Positions 55,274-63,677 of a DNA stretch of 64,000 bases are shown here, one piece after another. The notes beneath the pieces were generated by a model. That model was not told the origin of the DNA. It made no database searches and was given only the letters and a program-made list of their open reading frames with translations. A program made the position numbers and the translations under genes. Each line of letters opens with the position of its first letter. Position 1 is the stretch's first letter. This DNA comes from SW4 sp042466115 (GTDB lineage: Bacteria > Pseudomonadota > Alphaproteobacteria > Rhodobacterales > Rhodobacteraceae): contig NZ_JAXHBQ010000001.1 in the NCBI RefSeq assembly GCF_042466115.1, forward strand, positions 1,550,001 through 1,614,000, given 5' to 3'.

Positions 55274-56407
55274 ATGACAGATACCGTCAAGATCAACCGT
55301 GGCCTCAAGGGGGTGTACTTTGAACGATCCGCTGTCAGCCACATCGACGGCGCCAAGGGCGAGCTCAGCTATCGGGGCTATGCGATCCACGATCTTGCGC
55401 AGCATTCAACATTCGAGGAAACTGCCTATCTGCTGATCCACGGGGAACTGCCGGATGCGGACGCCCTGTCCGCGTTCGACAGCACACTGCGCGCCAATCG
55501 CGCCATTCCACCTGCGCTCCACACCCTGATCGAAACGATCAAAGACGGCCACCCGATGGACGTGTTGCGCACCTGCGTCTCGGCCCTCGCCGCACTTGAC
55601 CCCGACAGCAGCGACACGACCGAGGGGGGCTTTCTGCGCAACGGCCTGCGCCTGACCGCCCAAGTCCCGACAATCATCGCCGCCCACAACGCGATCAGGA
55701 ACGGTCGCGCGCCTGTCGCGCCCGACCCGGATCTGGCCCACGCCGCCAACTGGCTCTGGATGCTCAAGGGCGAAAAACCTTCCGACGATGCTGCCCGTCT
55801 GGCTGATGTCGATTTCATCCTGCACGCCGAACACGGCAGCAACGCCTCCAGCTTTGCCGCCCGCGTGACTGTGGGAACCGAGGCCAATATCCACGGCGCG
55901 ATCACCACGGCGCTGGCCACGCTGGCCGGTCCCGCCCATGGCGGTGCCGCCGAGGATGTGATGAAAATGGTGCGCGAGATTGGCACGCCGGAAAACGCCG
56001 CCCGCTACGTCAAGGCCAAGCGCGCCAACCGCGAGGCCGTCACCGGTTTCGGCCACCGCGTTTACCGCGCCGAGGACCCGCGCGCGCGCCACATGCGCGA
56101 TGGCGTGCGCAAGCTGGGGCAGGAGATGGGCGCGCCCGAATGGTATGAAATCCTGCAAGCCGTGGTCAAAGCGATGCAGCCTTATGCGCGCCACGGCCTG
56201 AACGTGAACGTCGATTTCTATTCCGGCGTGATCTACCAGTTGCATGAAATTCCGATGGACCTTTACGTGCCGATCTTTGCCATCGGACGGATGCCCGGCT
56301 GGGTGATCCAATGTCTGGATCAACAGCGCAGCAATATCCTGATCCGCCCACTGACGCTGTATAACGGCCCCGACATACGGCCATATACACCGATGAATGA
56401 ACGCTAG
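55274..56407 (+). CDS. Citrate synthase (short, 2-methylcitrate-synthase-like form)
   Basis: Condenses an acyl-CoA (acetyl- or propionyl-CoA) with oxaloacetate. The 377-residue short-type enzyme resembles type-II/PrpC forms, with the N-terminal GLKGVYFERSAVSHIDGAKGELSYRGYAI. The catalytic His is in LHAEHGSNASS, GPAHGGAAEDV gives the second, and FGHRVYRAEDPRA and VDFYSGVIYQ complete the active site. Beside pta it would draw off acetyl-CoA formed from taurine. ATG 55274 is preceded by TAGGAGCC; the track of open frame goes further upstream without family sequence. Confidence 0.88.
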   Translation: MTDTVKINRGLKGVYFERSAVSHIDGAKGELSYRGYAIHDLAQHSTFEETAYLLIHGELPDADALSAFDSTLRANRAIPPALHTLIETIKDGHPMDVLRTCVSALAALDPDSSDTTEGGFLRNGLRLTAQVPTIIAAHNAIRNGRAPVAPDPDLAHAANWLWMLKGEKPSDDAARLADVDFILHAEHGSNASSFAARVTVGTEANIHGAITTALATLAGPAHGGAAEDVMKMVREIGTPENAARYVKAKRANREAVTGFGHRVYRAEDPRARHMRDGVRKLGQEMGAPEWYEILQAVVKAMQPYARHGLNVNVDFYSGVIYQLHEIPMDLYVPIFAIGRMPGWVIQCLDQQRSNILIRPLTLYNGPDIRPYTPMNER

Positions 56408-56452
56408 AATCCCGCGCGGATTGATATACGATTGATGCAAGGGAGGGCAGCA

Positions 56453-59281
56453 ATGCCAAAGGATCAGCCAGAACTCGATACCTCACCACCGGTGAGCGAC
56501 GAGGTGCGCAAGACCACCTGCTACATGTGCGCCTGTCGCTGTGGGATCAACGTGCACATGAAGGATGGCAAGGTCGCCTATATCGAAGGCAACCGCGACC
56601 ATCCCGTCAATCAAGGGGTTCTTTGCGCCAAGGGCAGCGCAGGGATCATGCAGCACAATGCCCCCTCGCGGCTGCGCAAGCCGCTCAAACGGGTCGGTGA
56701 ACGCGGCGAGGGAAAATTCGAGGAAATCGAATGGGACGAGGCCTATGACATCGCGACCGGATGGTTAGCCCCCCTGCGCGAAACAGCGCCTGAAAAGCTG
56801 GCTTTCTTTACCGGGCGCGATCAATCGCAATCCTTCACATCCTTCTGGGCCCAAGGGTTCGGCACGCCCAACTATGCCGCCCACGGCGGGTTCTGCAGCG
56901 TCAACATGGCCGCCGCAGGCATCTACACCATGGGTGGCGCGTTCTGGGAATTCGGCCAGCCCGACTGGGAGCGCACCAAGCTGTTCATGCTGTTCGGTGT
57001 GGCCGAAGACCACGACAGCAACCCCATCAAGATGGGCATCGGCAAGATCAAGGCGCGCGGCGCACGCATGATCGGCGTCAACCCGATCCGGTCCGGCTAT
57101 AACGCCGTGGCCGATGATTGGGTCGGGATCACACCCGGCACGGACGGGCTGTTCATCATGGCGCTGATCTTTGAACTGTTCCGCGCCGGCAAGATTGATC
57201 TGGACTACCTCGCGCGGTTCACCAACGCATCCGTATTGCTGAACGGTGATCCCAAGTCGCCCGAACATGGCCTGTTCCTGCGCGACGACGATGGCAACCC
57301 GCAGGTGATCGACCGGCGCACCGGCCACCTTGCCCCCTGGGACGGAGAGGGCGTAGAGCCTGACCTGAACGGCAGCTATCGCCACGCTGGCGTCACCCAC
57401 GCGCCCGCATTCCACAAGATGGCCGAACGGTTCATGGATCCGACCTATGCGCCCGACAAGGTCGCTGGCCGCACGGGTATCCCCGCCGATCGTATCCGCG
57501 CCATCGCCGCCGATCTGGCGCGTGTGGCCTTTGACGAAGCCATCGAAGTCGATCAGGAATGGACCGATTTCCGCGGCAAGGTGCACCCGAAAATGATCGG
57601 GCGCCCCGTCAGTTTCCACGCGATGCGCGGGATCTCTGCGCACTCCAACGGGTTCCAGACCTGTCGCGCCCTGCACACGCTGCAAATCATCCTCGGCGCT
57701 GTCGAAACCCCCGGCGGGATGCGATTCAAACCACCCTATCCGAAACCGGCCACAGCCCACCCCAAACCGCACCATGGCTTCAAACCGGGTCAGGCGCTTG
57801 ATGGCCCGCACCTTGGTTACCCCCAAGGCCCCGAAGACCTGTGCCTGCAACCCGATGGCAGCGCCAGCCGGATCGACAAGGCCTTTACCTGGGAAAACCC
57901 CATGTCAGCGCACGGGCTGATGCATATGGTGATCAGCAACGCGCACGCAGGCGATCCCTACAAGATCGACACGTTGTTCATGTATATGGCGAATATGTCG
58001 TGGAACTCGTCGATGAACACGTCCGGCGTCATGGACATGCTGCGCGACAAGGATGAAAACGGCGACTACGTGATCCCGCATATCATCTATTCCGATGCCT
58101 ATTCGTCTGAGATGGTCGCCTTTGCAGACCTGATCCTGCCTGACACGACCTACCTTGAACGCCACGATTGCATCAGCCTGCTGGACCGCCCGATCTGCGA
58201 GGCCGACGCCGTCGCCGATGCAATCCGCTGGCCCGTCGTGGAACCGGACCGCGATGTGCGCGGCTTCCAATCGGCGCTGTGCGATCTTGGCGCGCGGCTG
58301 GGCCTGCCGGGGTTCGTGAATGACGATGGCAACCAGAAATACGCCGACTACGCCGACTACATCACCAACCACATCCGCCGGCCCGGGATCGGGCCGTTGG
58401 CAGGCTGGCGCATGGGCGACAAGGGGCTGCAACACGGGCGTGGTAACGCCAACGAAGGGCAGTTGCAAAGCTACATCGACAACGGTGGTTTCTGGATGGA
58501 ACACGTCCCACCACAGGCCGCCTTTTACAAACCCTTCTCGAAGGCATATCAGGAGTGGGCGGTCGAAAAGGGCTTTTATGACAGCCCGCAACCCTACATC
58601 TTCCAGCTTTACGTCGAACCCCTGCGCCGTTTCCAACTGGCCGCCCAAGGGCATGGCCCGATCCAGCCACCCGAACACTTGCGCGCACGCACCAAACTGC
58701 TGATGGACCCGCTGCCGTTCTGGTATGCGCCCATGGGCGACGCGACGAGCGATCCGGCAGAATTCAACGTGCATGCGCTGACGCAACGGCCCATGGCGAT
58801 GTATCACTCCTGGGGCAGCCAGAACGCCTGGCTGCGCCAACTCCACAGCCATAACCCGCTCTATGTGCCGACCAAAATCTGGGATCAGCACGGCTTCAAG
58901 GATGGCGATTGGGCGCGCGTCACCTCGCCCACGGGCGAAATCACTGTCCCCGTCGCGCATATGGCGGCCCTGAACGAAAACACCGTCTGGACATGGAACG
59001 CGATTGGCAAACGCAAGGGGGCATGGGCGCTGGACAAGGACGCCCCCGAAGCCACCAAAGGCTTCCTGCTCAACCACCTGATCCACGAGTTGCTACCGGA
59101 AAAAGACGACGGGATGCGCTGGGCCAACAGCGACCCGATCACCGGCCAGGCGGCATGGTTCGACCTGCGGGTCAAAATCGAAAAATCCGCCGCCCCCGCC
59201 GAAAGCCAACCCGTCACGCCACCACAAACCACCCCTGTGCCCCAAGGACCGGACAAACTGGCGTGGAAGGTGGGGAAATGA
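56453..59281 (+). CDS. soeA: Molybdopterin oxidoreductase, sulfite dehydrogenase subunit A (SoeA-like)
   Basis: A 942-residue Mo-bisMGD enzyme of the DMSO-reductase superfamily, predicted to oxidise sulfite to sulfate for the quinone pool. The N-terminal 4Fe-4S motif is C23-x2-C26-x3-C30-x27-C58. The catalytic region follows with GGFCSVNMAAAGIYTMGG and VSFHAMRGISAHSNGFQT. It has no Tat signal, which fits the cytoplasm-facing SoeABC type rather than the periplasmic PhsA/TtrA forms. ATG 56453 has GGGAGG 8 bases upstream. Context with xsc, which releases sulfite, and the following B and C subunits supports the assignment. Confidence 0.88.
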   Translation: MPKDQPELDTSPPVSDEVRKTTCYMCACRCGINVHMKDGKVAYIEGNRDHPVNQGVLCAKGSAGIMQHNAPSRLRKPLKRVGERGEGKFEEIEWDEAYDIATGWLAPLRETAPEKLAFFTGRDQSQSFTSFWAQGFGTPNYAAHGGFCSVNMAAAGIYTMGGAFWEFGQPDWERTKLFMLFGVAEDHDSNPIKMGIGKIKARGARMIGVNPIRSGYNAVADDWVGITPGTDGLFIMALIFELFRAGKIDLDYLARFTNASVLLNGDPKSPEHGLFLRDDDGNPQVIDRRTGHLAPWDGEGVEPDLNGSYRHAGVTHAPAFHKMAERFMDPTYAPDKVAGRTGIPADRIRAIAADLARVAFDEAIEVDQEWTDFRGKVHPKMIGRPVSFHAMRGISAHSNGFQTCRALHTLQIILGAVETPGGMRFKPPYPKPATAHPKPHHGFKPGQALDGPHLGYPQGPEDLCLQPDGSASRIDKAFTWENPMSAHGLMHMVISNAHAGDPYKIDTLFMYMANMSWNSSMNTSGVMDMLRDKDENGDYVIPHIIYSDAYSSEMVAFADLILPDTTYLERHDCISLLDRPICEADAVADAIRWPVVEPDRDVRGFQSALCDLGARLGLPGFVNDDGNQKYADYADYITNHIRRPGIGPLAGWRMGDKGLQHGRGNANEGQLQSYIDNGGFWMEHVPPQAAFYKPFSKAYQEWAVEKGFYDSPQPYIFQLYVEPLRRFQLAAQGHGPIQPPEHLRARTKLLMDPLPFWYAPMGDATSDPAEFNVHALTQRPMAMYHSWGSQNAWLRQLHSHNPLYVPTKIWDQHGFKDGDWARVTSPTGEITVPVAHMAALNENTVWTWNAIGKRKGAWALDKDAPEATKGFLLNHLIHELLPEKDDGMRWANSDPITGQAAWFDLRVKIEKSAAPAESQPVTPPQTTPVPQGPDKLAWKVGK

Positions 59282-59793
59282 TCCGCACCGCGATCATACT
59301 CTTGGCTCTTGCCTCTCCGGCCGCAGCCGATGGAGCCGCGGACTATGTAACCGAGCTGGAAGCAGGCTTAGTCGAATATATCACCGAACGGGAAATGCAG
59401 GAGGTGTTCACTCAACCGGGGGTCGTCTATAACGCCTCTTTACTTGATTCCGAAGGCCTCTTGGTGATGACCTCAAGGGACGGCTCTGACACAGTCATTC
59501 AGCCCGAACTGATTGCAGTGTTCGATCACGCAACCTTTGAATGCACGTGGGGATTTGAAAGGGATGACTTCCCGCGACTTCCGCGAACCGCTGCGCTCGC
59601 AGTGAAACGCGAAGCCGACGCTCGCGGTTGGCCGGAAGATGCAGTCGCCACAAATACAACAAGCCTCGCATTGTGCGGTTTACGTTCTAATCTGGCATCT
59701 ACTCTTGGCGAACTTTCTCTAGTTTACAAGATCTGGGGGGCTGACCAAACGGTTTTCCTCGGCTTTCCAAGCAACGTGGAACCAACATCATGA
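59278..59793 (+). CDS. Secreted protein of unknown function inside the soe operon
   Basis: A 171-residue product with a signal peptide (MIRTAIILLALASPAAADG, cleavage near AAA-DG). The mature protein is acidic and has two Cys residues (in FECTWGFERDD and SLALCGLR). I do not recognise a family. Codon use is visibly less GC-rich than its neighbours (CTA, TTA, ATA codons), which hints at separate origin. It overlaps the soeA stop and the next start, so it is translationally linked to soeA yet not part of known SoeABC sets. Confidence 0.72.
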   Translation: MIRTAIILLALASPAAADGAADYVTELEAGLVEYITEREMQEVFTQPGVVYNASLLDSEGLLVMTSRDGSDTVIQPELIAVFDHATFECTWGFERDDFPRLPRTAALAVKREADARGWPEDAVATNTTSLALCGLRSNLASTLGELSLVYKIWGADQTVFLGFPSNVEPTS

Positions 59794-60020
59794 CCCGCAC
59801 GCTACTCCTGATTTTCGCATTCCTTGCCCTGATGATCGGCACTTTCATCTGGTTCGTCGCGACTTGGGACGCCGACGCCGAAGAGCCTGTCTCAATCACC
59901 GACCCCGCCGCTCCCGTCTTCATCTTAGCCATACAACTCCCGCCGGAGGCTCCTGCCCCAACAACAAGTTTAACGTGGGTCGTGACCCATCTTACCCCGC
60001 CAAAAGGGCTGCCCGCATGA
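59790..60020 (+). CDS. Small single-pass membrane protein inside the soe operon
   Basis: A 76-residue protein: a membrane helix (LLLIFAFLALMIGTFIWFVA) and an acidic outside segment WDADAEEPVSITD. From about residue 48 on the sequence coincides with the dispersed CTCCCGCCGGAGGCTCCT repeat (59937-59954), giving a Pro-rich tail. The original C-terminus may therefore have been replaced. Starts overlap both the previous stop and the soeB start. Function unknown; a small accessory subunit of the dehydrogenase is possible. Confidence 0.6.
   Translation: MTRTLLLIFAFLALMIGTFIWFVATWDADAEEPVSITDPAAPVFILAIQLPPEAPAPTTSLTWVVTHLTPPKGLPA
59937..59954 (+). repeat. Dispersed REP-like repeat, copy 2, inside an ORF
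   Basis: CTCCCGCCGGAGGCTCCT, identical over 18 bases to 52310-52327, with ATAC four bases upstream in both copies (ATACAA here, ATAC there). It lies in the coding frame of the small membrane protein gene, 63 bases before soeB. Confidence 0.7.
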
Positions 60021-60772
60021 CCCAGCTCCCCACCCATACCGACCGCAAACTCGGCCTCGTGATCGACCTAGATACCTGCGTCGGCTGCCATGCCTGCGTG
60101 ATCTCCTGCAAAGGGTGGAACACCGAAAACTATGGCGCACCGCTGTCCGATCAGGACCCCTACGGCGCGGACCCGTCCGGCACCTTCCTGAACCGTGTGC
60201 ATTCCTACGAGGTGCGACCCAAGGACGGCCCCGCACAGTTGATCCACTTCCCGAAATCCTGCCTGCACTGCGAAGACGCGCCCTGCGTGACCGTCTGCCC
60301 CACCGGGGCCAGCTACAAACGGGTCGAGGACGGGATCGTGCTGGTCAACGAAAGCGATTGCATCGGCTGCGGGCTTTGCGCATGGGCCTGTCCCTACGGC
60401 GCACGCGAAATGGACGCGGCGGCGGGCGTAATGAAGAAATGCACCCTGTGCGTCGATCGCATCTATAACGAAAACCTTCCCGAGGAAGACCGCGAACCGG
60501 CCTGCGTGCGCACCTGCCCGTCAAATGCACGCCACTTTGGCGATTTCGCCGACCCCAACAGCAATGTCAGCATCCTGACGGCCGAACGAGGCGGGATGGA
60601 CCTGATGCCGGAAATGGGCACGAAGCCTGTGAACAAATACCTGCCCCCACGCCCCAAAGACACGCCTGTCGACATCCTCGCGCCCTTCCTTGAACCTGTG
60701 GCGCAAGACCCCAAAGGGTTCCTTGGCTGGCTCGACAAGGCGCTTACCGCCATGCCCGGAGGGACGAAATAA
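60017..60772 (+). CDS. soeB: 4Fe-4S ferredoxin-type subunit, sulfite dehydrogenase subunit B (SoeB-like)
   Basis: Electron-transfer subunit with four 4Fe-4S clusters, 251 residues. The first motif is C21-x2-C24-x2-C27-x3-C31, followed by CLHCEDAPCVTVCPTGA, CIGCGLCAWACPYGA and CTLCVDR...CVRTCPSNA, the DmsB/NrfC pattern. It passes electrons from SoeA to SoeC. ATG 60017 overlaps the preceding small gene; its stop overlaps the soeC start. Confidence 0.93.
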   Translation: MTQLPTHTDRKLGLVIDLDTCVGCHACVISCKGWNTENYGAPLSDQDPYGADPSGTFLNRVHSYEVRPKDGPAQLIHFPKSCLHCEDAPCVTVCPTGASYKRVEDGIVLVNESDCIGCGLCAWACPYGAREMDAAAGVMKKCTLCVDRIYNENLPEEDREPACVRTCPSNARHFGDFADPNSNVSILTAERGGMDLMPEMGTKPVNKYLPPRPKDTPVDILAPFLEPVAQDPKGFLGWLDKALTAMPGGTK

Positions 60773-61641
60773 TGCATCCCGCGCCGTCCGTCATCATATT
60801 CTCGACCCTGTCCGGTATCGGTTTTGGCCTGCTGGCATTCCTTGGCGCGGGCTTTCTTGTTCCGACAGGCTTCATGGCGTTTGTCTGGTTCACAATCGCC
60901 TATCTTCTGGCCGTTGGCGGGTTGATTGCATCAACCTTCCACCTTGGCCACCCCGAACGCGCACTCAAGGCATTCACGCAATGGCGCACCAGCTGGCTGT
61001 CACGTGAAGGCATCTGTGCCGTGGCGGCCCTGCTTGCCATGGCGATCTACGGTGCGGGCCTTGTGTTTCTTGACAGCCGCTGGGGGATGCTTGGCAACAT
61101 TGGTGCGGCCCTGTCCATTGGCACGGTCTTTACCACGGCGATGATCTATACCCAGATCAAGACTGTTCCGCGCTGGCATAACGCCACAACGCCGCTCATG
61201 TTTCTGACCATCTGCATTGCCGGTGGCGCGCTTCTGGCGGGACAGGTCAGCATCGCCACGCCACTTTTGATCATCGCGGGGGTCGCACAGATTGCCCATT
61301 GGATCGTGGGCGATCGCGCGCTGGCCAATTCCGGCACAACACTTGGGACGGCAACAGGCCTTGGCGCGCGCGGCGATGTGCGCGCATTCGAACCACCCCA
61401 CACAGGCACAAACTATCTGCTCAGGGAGTTTGTCTATGTGATCGGGCGCAAGCACGCTTTCAAACTGCGTGTTCTCGCGATTGTCTTGATGGTTGTGCTT
61501 CCCGTTTTGCTGCTTATCACGCATTCACACGTGCTGGCGGCCCTGGCCCTGATCAGCCACCTGGCAGGTGTCTTTGCCGCCCGCTGGCTGTTCTTTGCGC
61601 AGGCGGAACACGTTGTCGGGCTTTACTACGGCAAACGGTAA
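60772..61641 (+). CDS. soeC: DmsC/NrfD-type membrane anchor, sulfite dehydrogenase subunit C (SoeC-like)
   Basis: A 289-residue quinone-reducing integral membrane subunit with about eight hydrophobic segments. It resembles DmsC-type anchors: FLGAGFLVPTGFMAFVWF, STFHLGHPERALKAFTQWRT SWLSREG segment near 50-80, and AARWLFFAQAEHVVGLYYG at the end. It closes the soe operon. The stop is inside a perfect hairpin that separates it from the convergent ATPase gene. Confidence 0.9.
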   Translation: MHPAPSVIIFSTLSGIGFGLLAFLGAGFLVPTGFMAFVWFTIAYLLAVGGLIASTFHLGHPERALKAFTQWRTSWLSREGICAVAALLAMAIYGAGLVFLDSRWGMLGNIGAALSIGTVFTTAMIYTQIKTVPRWHNATTPLMFLTICIAGGALLAGQVSIATPLLIIAGVAQIAHWIVGDRALANSGTTLGTATGLGARGDVRAFEPPHTGTNYLLREFVYVIGRKHAFKLRVLAIVLMVVLPVLLLITHSHVLAALALISHLAGVFAARWLFFAQAEHVVGLYYGKR

Positions 61642-61663
61642 GCTGGGTTGAAACCCAGCTTAC
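61638..61663. terminator. Bidirectional hairpin between soeC and the MalK-type ATPase gene
   Basis: GTAAGCTGGGTT and AACCCAGCTTAC form a perfect 26-base palindrome with GA in the centre. It covers the soeC stop and ends 2 bases before the convergent gene's stop. No T-run, so efficiency is uncertain. Confidence 0.65.
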
Positions 61664-61664
61664 G

Positions 61665-62723
61665 TTACCGAATGCGCAACTCGGTCTCGGCGTCAAACAG
61701 ATAGACCCGCGCGGTATCAAACCGCAAGCCAACGGTATCACCCATTGTCGAGCGCTCGTCGCCGCGTTCTTCAACCACCAGTTTTTCGCCCGTTTCCGAC
61801 AGCAGGTAAGCGTAGGACACGCCACCAAGGCTTTCGGTCAGATCAATCGTGTGGGTCTTGCCCTTGGGATCAAGCACAAGGTGTTCAGGGCGCAGGCCGA
61901 CAACCACGTCACGACCGATATCTGCCGCCTGCAACTTGATCTTGAGGGTGTCTTGCAAACTGGGAACCTTGACGCCGTCAGCCGTCACCGTGCCGGACAG
62001 GAAATTCATCGCGGGTGATCCGATGAACCCCGCCACGAACTTGTTGTCGGGATCACGATACAGATCCATCGGCGAACCCACCTGTTCAATCACGCCCGCA
62101 CGCAGCACGACAATCTTGTCCGCCAGCGTCATCGCCTCGACCTGATCATGCGTCACATAGATCATCGTCGCGCCGATTTCCTTGTGCAGGCGGGCGATTT
62201 CGACACGCATCTCGACGCGCAGTTCCGCATCAAGGTTCGACAGGGGTTCGTCGAACAGAAACACCTCGGGGCCGCGCACAATCGCGCGCCCTATCGAAAC
62301 CCGCTGACGCTGACCGCCCGACAGGGCGGCGGGCTTGCGTTTCAGGTAGTCCTCAAGCTTGAGGATACGCGTGGCCTCGCCGACCTTCTTGTCGATCTCG
62401 GCCTTGGGATGGCCGTTCATCTTCAGCCCGAACCCCATGTTCTGCTCTACGGTCATATGCGGATAAAGCGCATAGGTCTGAAACACCATCGCCACACCGC
62501 GCTGTGCGGGATCCATCCGCGTCACATCACGTTCGCCGATGGTCATTGACCCTTCGGTGGTTTCCTCCAAACCGGCGACCATGCGCAGCAACGTGGATTT
62601 GCCGCACCCCGAAGGACCGACGAAAACGCAAAACTCGCCATCCTCGATTGTCAGGTCGATCCCGTGGATCACCTGCACATCGCCATACCGCTTGATTACG
62701 TTGTTAAGTTGAACACCAGTCAT
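61665..62723 (-). CDS. Sugar-type ABC transporter ATP-binding protein (UgpC/MalK family)
   Basis: A 352-residue ATPase of a CUT1-type importer for sugars or polyols. Walker A is GPSGCGKSTLLRM near 36-48, signature LSGGQRQRVSIGRA, Walker B VFLFDEPLSNLDAE, and the C-terminal TOBE regulatory domain starts after about 240 (VVVGLRPEHLVL). In this family one MalK-type ATPase serves several importers. The linked binding protein at the right edge and the IclR regulator suggest one sugar-uptake locus. Confidence 0.93.
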   Translation of the reverse strand: MTGVQLNNVIKRYGDVQVIHGIDLTIEDGEFCVFVGPSGCGKSTLLRMVAGLEETTEGSMTIGERDVTRMDPAQRGVAMVFQTYALYPHMTVEQNMGFGLKMNGHPKAEIDKKVGEATRILKLEDYLKRKPAALSGGQRQRVSIGRAIVRGPEVFLFDEPLSNLDAELRVEMRVEIARLHKEIGATMIYVTHDQVEAMTLADKIVVLRAGVIEQVGSPMDLYRDPDNKFVAGFIGSPAMNFLSGTVTADGVKVPSLQDTLKIKLQAADIGRDVVVGLRPEHLVLDPKGKTHTIDLTESLGGVSYAYLLSETGEKLVVEERGDERSTMGDTVGLRFDTARVYLFDAETELRIR

Positions 62724-62737
62724 CTACTTCTTCCCTG

Positions 62738-63529
62738 TCATGAGGATGCAACGCGATCCGGAAAGCGCCATGCGCTTGCCTCGCGCGCGATCAGTTTCGC
62801 GGTTTCTTGAATTTCGGGGACAAGCCGTTCAAGCCCCGCCAGATTGGTGCGCTCGGTCGAACTGGTCACCGACAAGCCACCCAGAACGCGGCCCGCCTCC
62901 GACAGGATCGGCACCGCAACACAGATGATTCCGGGTTCGTGCTCCTCGCGGTCAAACCCATAGCCGTTTTCGCGAATTTTTGTCAGCTCGGCGCGCAGCG
63001 CATCTGCGTCAGAAAGCGTGTGATCGGTAAAGCGATGGAACGATTGCTGCTCGACGGTCTCGTCAAGCGTCGCGCGATCCATGAACGCCAGCATCGCCTT
63101 GCCCACACCTGTGCAATAGGCGGGTCCGATCTTGCCGGCGTCACTGAACATCTCTAGCGGACGGGCCGCGTTGCGTTTGTCCACATAAAGAACCTGCGCG
63201 TGGTCCAATTGGGCAAGGTGTATGGTTTCGCCCAGCCTTTCGCTCAGGGCATCCAGAAACGGACGCGCGACAGGCGCGAGCGACGACTGCGCCCATGCCG
63301 CATGGGCCAGCCGCACCAGCCGCACACCGGGCGCATAGGTGCCGCGTTCGGGATCAAACGACAACATGCCCTGATTGGTCAGTGATTGGACAAACCGATA
63401 CAGCGTGGCTTTTGGAAAAGGTGAATCGTCGATCAACTCGACGAATCGCACAGGCCGCCCGAACGCCGCCACCTGATCAAGCACGCTTAGCGCCTTGCCC
63501 ACCGTGCCATCGCCCGAATATCCCGCCAT
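62738..63529 (-). CDS. IclR family transcriptional regulator
   Basis: A 263-residue IclR regulator. The N-terminal winged HTH has VGKALSVLDQVAAFG and SPFPKATLYRFVQSL. The C-terminal effector domain has LGETIHLAQLDHAQVLYVDK, ARPLEMFSDAGKIGPAYC and GICVAVPILSEAGRVLGGLS. It likely controls the divergent sugar-binding-protein gene. ATG 63529 follows GGAGG at good spacing; the frame is open to 63592. Effector unknown. Confidence 0.92.
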   Translation of the reverse strand: MAGYSGDGTVGKALSVLDQVAAFGRPVRFVELIDDSPFPKATLYRFVQSLTNQGMLSFDPERGTYAPGVRLVRLAHAAWAQSSLAPVARPFLDALSERLGETIHLAQLDHAQVLYVDKRNAARPLEMFSDAGKIGPAYCTGVGKAMLAFMDRATLDETVEQQSFHRFTDHTLSDADALRAELTKIRENGYGFDREEHEPGIICVAVPILSEAGRVLGGLSVTSSTERTNLAGLERLVPEIQETAKLIAREASAWRFPDRVASS

Positions 63530-63581
63530 GCCGATCCTCCTCTTGCACTGCGCGATCCCCTCCAGAATCCCAACTGCGCTG

Positions 63582-63612
63582 TTGACAAGCATAGGCGACT
63601 CGGCATTATAAT
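63582..63612 (+). promoter_or_regulatory. Probable promoter of the sugar-binding-protein gene
   Basis: TTGACA at 63582-63587 and TATAAT at 63607-63612 are both perfect consensus, but 19 bases apart, longer than the usual 17. The spacing may demand an activator or distort recognition. It lies 66 bases before the ATG. Confidence 0.6.
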
Positions 63613-63628
63613 TTCAATATCTAAAATC

Positions 63629-63649
63629 GAGTTTCACTATTTGGAACTC
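63629..63649. promoter_or_regulatory. Candidate IclR operator
   Basis: GAGTTTC and GGAACTC form an inverted repeat with one G-T pair around ACTATTT, in the gap between the IclR and binding-protein genes and downstream of the promoter, a position suited to repression. Operator identity is inferred from location and symmetry only. Confidence 0.4.
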
Positions 63650-63677
63650 ACTGAAGGAAGCAATAGGGAGGAAAACT

